Shown piece after piece: positions 1 through 5,315 of a stretch of 8,585 nucleotides of DNA. The notes under the pieces were generated by a model, which worked only from the letters and a program-made list of their open reading frames with translations, was not told the origin of the DNA and did not search any database. A program made the translations under genes and the position numbers. Each line of letters begins with the position of its first letter. Positions within the stretch are counted from its first letter, which is position 1. The stretch comes from an uncultured Blautia sp. (GTDB lineage Bacteria > Bacillota > Clostridia > Lachnospirales > Lachnospiraceae): the NCBI GenBank assembly GCA_946629475.1, contig CAMOXX010000114.1:1-8585 (forward strand), given 5' to 3'.

Positions 1-297
1 AAGCATGGCCTGGGTATGGCGGTAGATATCAACACGCTGTACAACCCTTACCATAAAATTGTGACAAACGATGACGGAACGACAGAGGAAGTGATAGAAC
101 CGGCTACAGGAGCACCTTATCTGGACAGGACCCAGAGCTTCGATTACAAGATCGAAAAGGGTGACCTGTGCTACAGCCTGTTTATCGAAAAGGGCTTTGA
201 ATGGGGCGGCGACTGGACCGACCGTCAGGATTTTCAGCACTTTGAGCTGCCTTCGGATATCACAGAACAGTATTCAGAAATGTATGCCCAAAAGTAA
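1..297 (+). CDS. M15-family zinc peptidase (D,D-/L,D-carboxypeptidase or endopeptidase type), 3' end only
   Basis: This is the C-terminal 98 residues of a peptidoglycan peptidase whose start lies outside the window; the frame is open from the first base and ends with TAA at 295-297. The M15 zinc site is visible: an HxxGxAxD motif (H2 to D9 of the fragment, reading HGLGMAVD) supplies the first two ligands. A C-terminal EWGGDW stretch is followed by DFQHFE, giving the catalytic acid D77 and third zinc ligand H80. Enzymes of this family cleave cell-wall peptide stems outside the membrane, normally after a signal peptide or membrane anchor, which would be in the missing part. Residues 20-40 form a hydrophilic insertion rich in Asp, Thr and Glu. 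The next gene follows closely, so co-transcription is possible. The ATG at 16 is internal, because the preceding codons carry the conserved His. Family assignment is firm; exact bond specificity cannot be read. Confidence 0.88.
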   Translation, partial: KHGLGMAVDINTLYNPYHKIVTNDDGTTEEVIEPATGAPYLDRTQSFDYKIEKGDLCYSLFIEKGFEWGGDWTDRQDFQHFELPSDITEQYSEMYAQK

Positions 298-302
298 AAC
301 AT

Positions 303-309
303 GAAGGAG
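303..309 (+). promoter_or_regulatory. Ribosome binding site deciding the radical SAM start
   Basis: GAAGGAG lies 9 nt upstream of ATG 319. The in-frame ATG at 301 has only the A-rich end of the previous gene in front of it and would overlap this Shine-Dalgarno sequence. This makes 319 the better start. Confidence 0.7.
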
Positions 310-318
310 CAGTCCGGC

Positions 319-1956
319 ATGCGCCAGTTTAAAATACTATTAGTCGGAATCAATGCAAAATACATCCATACCTGCCCGGCTATATACAGCCTTAAGGCCT
401 ATGCGGATGCGCAGGGCGGCACGGATAATGCCGCCGTCATCACGGCAGAATATACTATAAATGACCGGTACAGCGATATCCTTGACAGCATCCTTTCCCA
501 TGAAGCGGATGTCATTGCCTTCTCGACCTACATCTGGAATGTGGACCGCGTTCGAAGACTGGTTCGCGATCTCCGGAAAATACTGAACGAACAGGCAAAA
601 ATCTGGATCGGCGGCCCCGAGGCAACGTATTTCCCGGCTCCTTTTTTGCTGGAGGACGGAGCGGATCTCTGCATGCTGGGTGAAGGGGAGGAAACTTTCA
701 CTGCACTGATCCGCCATATGCCGGACGTGCCCGGCATTCGGGGGATCGCTTTCAGGGAAAACGGAAGGGTTGTGAGCACCGGATCTTCCGTACCGGTCGA
801 TATCAACCGGATTCCTTTCCTCTACCGGGATCTGTCGGCTTACGAGCACAGGATCCTTTACTACGAATCGAGCAGGGGCTGCCCCTTTTCGTGCGCCTAC
901 TGCCTGTCGGGAAATGAGAGAGGGATACGCTTTCGGGATATCGCAAAGGTGAAGGAAGAGCTGCAGTTTTTTCTGGATCAGAGGGTTCCTCAGGTGAAGT
1001 TTATCGACCGGACCTTTAACGCCGATCCGGACCATGCAATGCAGATCTGGCAGTATCTCAGGGATCATGATAACGGGGTTACGAATTTCCACTTTGAAAT
1101 CGAAGCGGAGCGGATCACCCCGGAGGAGCTTGCGCTGCTGTCCGGCCTTCGCCCCGGCCTGGTCCAGATGGAGATCGGGGTTCAGTCATCGAATCCTTTG
1201 ACCCTGAAGAGCGTTCATCGCAGCACGAAGCTTGATAAAATCCGCGATGTTATGGATGTCCTCACCAGGACCCAGAATATCAATCTGCACCTTGATCTGA
1301 TTGCCGGTCTGCCTTATGAAGATCTCGAGAGCTTTTCGGAGTCTTTCCAGGCCGTATATGATATGCGGCCTCATCAGCTGCAGCTGGGCTTCCTCAAGCT
1401 GCTGAAGGGGACGGAACTCTACGAGCGGAGGGAGGAATACGGTCTGGTGTGCTCGGAAGACGCGCCCTATGAGGTTTTAAAAACCCGATGGCTGTCATAC
1501 AGCGACATCAGTCTTCTTCACAGGGTCAGCGACCGCGTGGAAGAGTATGTCAGCTCGCAGGGCTTCGGCCGGAGCCTGCCTCTGGCCGAAAAGATGTTTA
1601 CGGACGCGTTTACACTTTTTAAGTCACTTGCCGGGTATTACAGGGACAACGGATATGAGCAGAAACCACCTTCCGTTTTCAGAAGATATGAGGTTTTTTC
1701 TGATTTTCTGAAGGAATGGGCGGGGAAAAACGGATGGGCTGGTTCCGATGAGCTGGCGCTTTTACTGGAGATGGTACGTTTTGACCAGTATCTGCACACT
1801 CATCCCAGCCGGCGCATGAGCGCCAGGGAGAAATTCCTGCTTGGAAATGCCGTGGAAGAATATCTGTTTGATTATCAGGAAACATCTCCCGTGAACGGAG
1901 AGGCTTCGTTCAGACTCCTGTCCAGGAAGTATTCCGAAGGAACGGGTTCTGAATAG
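319..1956 (+). CDS. B12-binding-domain-like radical SAM protein with C-terminal DUF4080 region
   Basis: This is a cytosolic iron-sulfur enzyme of the radical SAM superfamily; its substrate is unknown. From ATG 319 it has 545 residues. Residues 4-140 look like a Rossmann-type B12-binding domain (KILLVGINAKYIHT, then IGGPEATYFP and LGEGEETF). I see no DxHxxG cobalamin-ligand motif, so B12 may bind base-on or not at all. The radical SAM core begins near residue 180 with CxxxCxxC (CPFSCAYC, C188, C192, C195), which holds the [4Fe-4S] cluster that cleaves S-adenosylmethionine. Core motifs follow at about 285-290 (EIGVQS) and 326-332 (DLIAGLP). The remaining 200 or so residues, mostly helical, match the DUF4080 region typical of this clostridial protein type. 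An alternative start at 301 adds six residues but is poorly supported. The gene begins 21 nt after the peptidase stop and is probably co-transcribed with it. Family call is strong; no reaction can be assigned. Confidence 0.92.
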   Translation: MRQFKILLVGINAKYIHTCPAIYSLKAYADAQGGTDNAAVITAEYTINDRYSDILDSILSHEADVIAFSTYIWNVDRVRRLVRDLRKILNEQAKIWIGGPEATYFPAPFLLEDGADLCMLGEGEETFTALIRHMPDVPGIRGIAFRENGRVVSTGSSVPVDINRIPFLYRDLSAYEHRILYYESSRGCPFSCAYCLSGNERGIRFRDIAKVKEELQFFLDQRVPQVKFIDRTFNADPDHAMQIWQYLRDHDNGVTNFHFEIEAERITPEELALLSGLRPGLVQMEIGVQSSNPLTLKSVHRSTKLDKIRDVMDVLTRTQNINLHLDLIAGLPYEDLESFSESFQAVYDMRPHQLQLGFLKLLKGTELYERREEYGLVCSEDAPYEVLKTRWLSYSDISLLHRVSDRVEEYVSSQGFGRSLPLAEKMFTDAFTLFKSLAGYYRDNGYEQKPPSVFRRYEVFSDFLKEWAGKNGWAGSDELALLLEMVRFDQYLHTHPSRRMSAREKFLLGNAVEEYLFDYQETSPVNGEASFRLLSRKYSEGTGSE

Positions 1957-1987
1957 CTGCAATAAAAAAACAGGCGGGGAGAAAGAC

Positions 1988-2557
1988 ATGAAGCTGGACA
2001 AAAAGGAATGCCGGGATCTGGAGAATGAGTTTTTTGATCTCGATGATGAGAATAAGATCGCTCACCTTCAGAGGAATTTCGAGAGGCCAAGCGAGATATT
2101 TGACCTGAACGCGTTTACGAAAACGCCTGTGATGAATCATGAATTCATCGAGTGGCTGACAAGCTTATTCGACTATGTTCCAAAGAAGTACAAGCTGGAT
2201 ATCACAGTGTACTTTGACGACCTGGAAGAATTCAATGAGAACGAGCTTGGGGAAATCTGCAGGCAGAATATTCTTCTGGAAATGAAAATTCAAAACAGAA
2301 AGGCTGTAAGGCAGAATAAGCTTGCGCTTGGCCTGTGCGGGATTGGAATCCTGATGATCCTGATTTATTTTTCACTGGATTTCATGTGGGGCAGCGAGGG
2401 TGCCGTAAAGACCATCATCATGTTTGTCCTTGAAATACTGGCAACGGTTCCTTTCTGGGGCGCCGCCGATATATTCTTTGTAGGAAACGGCGAGCAGAGA
2501 GAAACGGTAAGAGGATTCAAGAAACGATTCCACACGATAACCTTTTCAAAATGCTGA
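1988..2557 (+). CDS. Unrecognised protein with acidic soluble N-terminus and two C-terminal membrane helices
   Basis: I do not recognise the family. The 189-residue product starts at an ATG with GGGGAG at 1976-1981, 6 nt upstream. Residues 1-110 are soluble, rich in Asp, Glu, Asn and Lys, and contain aromatic patches (EFIEWLTSLFDYVP, ITVYFDDLEEF). Residues 112-130 and 141-165 are two hydrophobic helices separated by a short turn (DFMWGSEGAVK), giving a helical hairpin with both termini on the same side. By the positive-inside rule (KIQNRKAVRQNK before helix 1, RGFKKRF after helix 2) both ends are cytosolic. There is no signal peptide. The gene lies 31 nt after the radical SAM gene and 76 nt before the ABC genes, so it may end the upstream operon. 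A role as a small membrane accessory or regulator is only a guess. Confidence 0.8.
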   Translation: MKLDKKECRDLENEFFDLDDENKIAHLQRNFERPSEIFDLNAFTKTPVMNHEFIEWLTSLFDYVPKKYKLDITVYFDDLEEFNENELGEICRQNILLEMKIQNRKAVRQNKLALGLCGIGILMILIYFSLDFMWGSEGAVKTIIMFVLEILATVPFWGAADIFFVGNGEQRETVRGFKKRFHTITFSKC

Positions 2558-2582
2558 ATGCATCAGAAGACAAGGGCTGCAA

Positions 2583-2610
2583 TTCGGGTTTGTTTTTCTT
2601 AATATATGAT
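2583..2610 (+). promoter_or_regulatory. Possible weak promoter before the ABC genes
   Basis: The 76-nt gap at 2558-2633 is the widest in the window. It contains TATGAT (2605-2610), a good -10 hexamer, but the sequence 16 nt upstream (TTCGGG, 2583-2588) is a poor -35 match. The surroundings are T-rich (TGTTTTTCTTAA). No stem followed by a T run was found, so I see no terminator here. This is a weak candidate that would separate the ABC/MscS block from the genes upstream. Confidence 0.25.
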
Positions 2611-2616
2611 TGTGTG

Positions 2617-2623
2617 AGAGGAG
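2617..2623 (+). promoter_or_regulatory. Ribosome binding site deciding the ABC ATPase start
   Basis: AGAGGAG sits 10 nt upstream of ATG 2634. An in-frame TTG at 2610 would put this motif inside the coding region and has no Shine-Dalgarno sequence of its own, so ATG 2634 is preferred. Confidence 0.75.
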
Positions 2624-2633
2624 AATAAAGATC

Positions 2634-3995
2634 ATGAGCAATATTCTAAGACTTGTACTGACATTGCTTTTTGATGCATACAGTCCTTTTTTGGTTGCCG
2701 CGAGGGCACTTTATATTGCCGGCGCATGGCTGCTCCTTCGGAAGTCCGGCATAGCCGGCTGGTGGTCGCTGATTCCGTGGGCGAGGGAATACCAGCTTGG
2801 ACGATGCGCCGCAAGGGAGCCGGAAGGCCGGTATCTGTGTGTGACGAGCATGTTGATTACGGTCCTGGATGTTGTCGGGATCTGTTTTCAGTGGAACAAG
2901 GACAACGAGACACTGATCGCTTTTGTCCCGTTGATTTTTGTAATCCTGGTCTCTGTAATGCTGGTGCATTTTATTTATAATATCCGTGTATTTGCAGGCT
3001 TTACCCATGTATACGGCGTCAGCAGATGGTGGCTTGTTTTCTGCATAATTGATGAACTGCGGTTTATTCCGATGCTGGTATGGGGACTGTCCGGCAAGTA
3101 TCAGCCGGCCTGGAAGGTCGAGGACCTGAAGGCGGAGCTGGAGCGCCTGGCGACCCACGGAAGCGCGACGGTTATGAACGAAGGGCTGACGGTCAATCTG
3201 AAGGACCGTCATGTGAAGGAATTCTTCCAGAAAAAATACCTCCTGAAGGATATTCACATGGCCATTCCGCAGGGGCACATGGTTCTGCTGCTCGGCGGAT
3301 CCGGCGCGGGCAAGACAACCTTCCTGAATGCCGTGAACGGATATGAGAAGGCGGATGCCAGTGTGACGCTGAACGGAAACGACATGTACAGGGATTATAA
3401 AAAGATGCAGTATGAGGTGGGCTTTGTTCCGCAGCAGGAGCTGATGCGCGGCAAGGACACCGTAAAGAAAACACTGCTTGACGCGGCGAAGCTGCGCCTG
3501 TCCAAGGATATTCCCGCGGAGGAGCGTGAAAAGCGCGTCAATGAAGTGATGGAAATATTCGGACTGGTTCCTGTAAAAAACCATCTGGTGGAAAAGCTGT
3601 CGGGCGGTCAGAAAAAGAGACTTTCGATTTCGATGGAGTTTATCTCTAATCCGTCACTGTTCATTCTGGATGAGCCTGACTCGGGTCTTGACGGAGTCAT
3701 GGCACGGGAGCTTTTTGAGCAGCTGCGCGGGATTGCCGACACCGGAAAGATTGTAATCGTGATTACACACACGCCTGACCGGGTAATTGATCTGTTTGAT
3801 GATGTTATCGTTCTCGCGAAGGACAGTTCACGGACGGGCCGTCTCGCGTTCTATGGCAGTATCGATGATGCGCGGGCTTTCTTCAACAGGAATACGATGG
3901 AAGAGATTGTAAAAACCATCAATCAGAAGGAAGAAGGCGGCGATGGGCTGGCGGATGAGTTTGTACTGAAATATGCGGAGGTACAAAATGGATAA
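2634..3995 (+). CDS. ABCG-like ABC transporter ATPase with N-terminal multi-helix membrane domain (DUF5684-like)
   Basis: This 453-residue protein supplies ATP hydrolysis for a transporter with the permease encoded next to it. The first 155 or so residues are a membrane domain with hydrophobic segments near 4-35, 67-86, 94-117 and 131-151. It includes GWWSLIPWAREYQL (42-55), resembling the DUF5684-type small membrane family; this match is from memory. A linker leads to a complete nucleotide-binding domain from about 180: Walker A GGSGAGKTT (221-229, K227), Q-loop Q267, signature LSGGQ (322-326), Walker B LFILDEP with D346 and E347, D-loop SGLD (350-353) and H-loop H379. All catalytic residues are intact. 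The signature continuation KKRLSI and the DSGLD loop are like those of ABCG/White-type exporters. The gene overlaps the permease gene by 8 nt, which implies coupled translation. An exporter of lipid-like or hydrophobic cargo is plausible by family, but the substrate is unknown. The extra N-terminal membrane domain is unusual. Confidence 0.92.
   Translation: MSNILRLVLTLLFDAYSPFLVAARALYIAGAWLLLRKSGIAGWWSLIPWAREYQLGRCAAREPEGRYLCVTSMLITVLDVVGICFQWNKDNETLIAFVPLIFVILVSVMLVHFIYNIRVFAGFTHVYGVSRWWLVFCIIDELRFIPMLVWGLSGKYQPAWKVEDLKAELERLATHGSATVMNEGLTVNLKDRHVKEFFQKKYLLKDIHMAIPQGHMVLLLGGSGAGKTTFLNAVNGYEKADASVTLNGNDMYRDYKKMQYEVGFVPQQELMRGKDTVKKTLLDAAKLRLSKDIPAEEREKRVNEVMEIFGLVPVKNHLVEKLSGGQKKRLSISMEFISNPSLFILDEPDSGLDGVMARELFEQLRGIADTGKIVIVITHTPDRVIDLFDDVIVLAKDSSRTGRLAFYGSIDDARAFFNRNTMEEIVKTINQKEEGGDGLADEFVLKYAEVQNG
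3977..3981 (+). promoter_or_regulatory. Ribosome binding site of the permease inside the ATPase gene
   Basis: GGAGG lies 6 nt before ATG 3988, inside the last codons of the ATPase gene. The in-frame ATG at 3973 would overlap this site, so 3988 is the likely start. Confidence 0.75.
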
Positions 3996-5289
3996 CAGGA
4001 ATGAAAACGGTTCAGTAAAGCAGTTGGAAGTGCGGCACCGCGGCCGTTTCGGCCAGATCGGAATCTATTTCGGCAAGTTTTTGCGGATGTTCATATACCA
4101 GAGCGACTGGAAGATGCTGCCGATGGCCGCGATTATCGCGGGCCTCGTCGGTTTTGCCCTGGGCGGGGGGTTCGGACGCACAATGGAGGGGACGCTCACA
4201 GCGGTATTTGCCGTGGTGTGCGTGTGTATCTGGAACGGGTCCTTCAACTCCATTCAGGTTGTATGCCGCGAGAGAGGCGTGGTAAAACGGGAACACCGTT
4301 CCGGAATGTATGTTCTGTCCTACATCATGTCACATATGATGTATCAGCTCCTTTTATGTATCCTGCAGACGGTGGTAACCGAAATCGTGCTGCATCTGGT
4401 CGGCATGAAGTTTGTGGGCAGGGGGCTTTTTACGCCCTGGCTGCTTTTGGATGTCGGGATTACCCTGCTTCTGATTACCTACGCCGCCGATATGCTGTCC
4501 CTTTGGATATCCACGCTTGTGCATTCCACAACGACAGCCATGACAATCATGCCTTTTGTACTGATTTTCCAGCTGATCTTTTCGGGCGGCGTGTTCTCCA
4601 TCCCGGCAGTTGTAAAGCCGATTGCGCTGCTGACGATTTCAAACCCCGGGCTCAAGGCGATGGCCTCCCAGGTGAATATAAACGACCTCCCCTACTCGGC
4701 CATAAATGGTATGGTCAACATGGTTGACAAGGTTGAAATCGGAGGAAAAGTTACTGTCGGTCAGGTGCTGGACATCATGTCGGATGAAGATAATCCGACG
4801 ATCTCGGAACTCCGGGCGATCGAGGTGGGAAACACGATGACCGTCCGGGAGGTCGGAGAGGATCTGCTGACGAAAGACAGCTATGCGGATCTGCGCAGTG
4901 AAGAGCTGACAGGCAATATAACGGTTGAGGAAGCGGTAACTGCGCTGATGGAGATGGAAGACCTTGATGAGCTCATGGACAAGGAGATTGGTACGATCAC
5001 GACTGTCGGAGGGGTGGTTGACTACCTTGCAGAAGACAGCACTGTCCAAAGCAATTGGGATGAAGGAGTAGACATTTATATGACCGTTGGCGACGCCATC
5101 GACATCATTGGCCGTGAAGAGACCATGGCAAAAATCGAAGCAGCGGCATCCGAAGCCATGTATGAACCCGATTACGAGAATACAGGAAGCAACATAATTC
5201 ACAACTGGCTTCACCTGCTGATCTTTATCCTTGTGTTTTCCGTGCTGTCCGTATTCACATTAGGGTTTATTGATAAGGATAAACGGTAA
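3988..5289 (+). CDS. ABC-2/ABCG-type permease with a repeat-bearing extracytoplasmic insertion
   Basis: This is the membrane half of the transporter whose ATPase is encoded just upstream. The 433-residue protein has a basic cytosolic N-terminus. Hydrophobic segments follow at about 45-62, 68-84, 108-139, 148-172 and 184-205, with a last one at 407-427, giving the six-helix plan of ABC-2/ABCG permeases. The REHRSGMYVLSYI stretch (101-113) before helix 3 is the ABCG-like elbow: Arg/Glu followed by GMY and a helix. Between helices 5 and 6, where ABCG proteins have their large external loop, this protein has about 200 residues. They include five degenerate repeats (residues 256-392) and are strongly acidic. 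This loop should lie outside the membrane. It may bind cargo, wall or a partner protein; the sequence does not say which. Translation is coupled to the ATPase by an 8-nt overlap. The channel gene follows after 26 nt. Permease call is strong; substrate unknown. Confidence 0.88.
   Translation: MDNRNENGSVKQLEVRHRGRFGQIGIYFGKFLRMFIYQSDWKMLPMAAIIAGLVGFALGGGFGRTMEGTLTAVFAVVCVCIWNGSFNSIQVVCRERGVVKREHRSGMYVLSYIMSHMMYQLLLCILQTVVTEIVLHLVGMKFVGRGLFTPWLLLDVGITLLLITYAADMLSLWISTLVHSTTTAMTIMPFVLIFQLIFSGGVFSIPAVVKPIALLTISNPGLKAMASQVNINDLPYSAINGMVNMVDKVEIGGKVTVGQVLDIMSDEDNPTISELRAIEVGNTMTVREVGEDLLTKDSYADLRSEELTGNITVEEAVTALMEMEDLDELMDKEIGTITTVGGVVDYLAEDSTVQSNWDEGVDIYMTVGDAIDIIGREETMAKIEAAASEAMYEPDYENTGSNIIHNWLHLLIFILVFSVLSVFTLGFIDKDKR
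4753..5163 (+). repeat. Five degenerate ~27-residue repeats coded within the permease gene
   Basis: Each unit begins with a Thr-Val pair, at residues 256, 285, 312, 339 and 366, so the spacing is 29, 27, 27 and 27 residues. Units start at 4753, 4840, 4921, 5002 and 5083. Aligned starts are TVGQVLDIMSDE, TVREVGEDLLTK, TVEEAVTALMEM, TVGGVVDYLAED and TVGDAIDIIGRE. They share TV, an acidic or small pair, hydrophobics at positions 5 and 6, and an acidic end. The residues before each TV are often (E/D)-(hydrophobic)-G-x-(I/V/M). The pattern suggests a strand followed by a helix in each unit. The DNA copies have diverged, so this is an old protein repeat rather than a recent DNA duplication. Confidence 0.75.
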
Positions 5290-5301
5290 ACAATCCGTAA
5301 G
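5287..5301 (+). repeat. 15-nt direct repeat, copy 1 (upstream of the channel gene)
   Basis: TAAACAATCCGTAAG occurs here, starting inside the last sense codon of the permease and running up to the ribosome binding site of the channel gene. The identical 15-mer occurs at 8225-8239, just after the channel gene. Function unknown. Confidence 0.6.
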
Positions 5302-5315
5302 GAGCACAGGGATCT

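Noticed and set aside
301..318. Upstream ATG for the radical SAM gene
   Set aside because: It has no Shine-Dalgarno sequence, and the GAAGGAG for ATG 319 lies inside this six-codon extension.
340..1092. Long minus-strand open frame (250 codons) opposite the radical SAM gene
   Set aside because: The + strand frame carries complete family motifs with a ribosome binding site. The minus-strand translation shows no recognisable domain and is a by-product of codon bias.
1957..1987. A-rich gap after the radical SAM gene as a terminator
   Set aside because: There is no stem-loop. The gap is only 31 nt and is mostly the ribosome binding region of the next gene.
2610..2633. TTG start extending the ABC ATPase by eight residues
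   Set aside because: The extension consists of the ribosome binding site of ATG 2634 read as codons.
2746..2758. Short inverted repeat CCGGC-ATA-GCCGG
   Set aside because: It is a 5-bp stem inside the ATPase coding region with no T run, explained by the Ser-Gly-Ile-Ala-Gly codons.
2646..3584. Minus-strand open frame of 312 codons opposite the ABC ATPase gene
   Set aside because: It lies wholly within the ATPase gene, which has all ABC motifs. The minus-strand product is His/Arg/Gln-rich without domain features.
4218..4727. Second + strand frame of 169 codons inside the permease gene
   Set aside because: It is a shifted frame of the permease, with no ribosome binding site and a composition unlike a membrane or globular protein.
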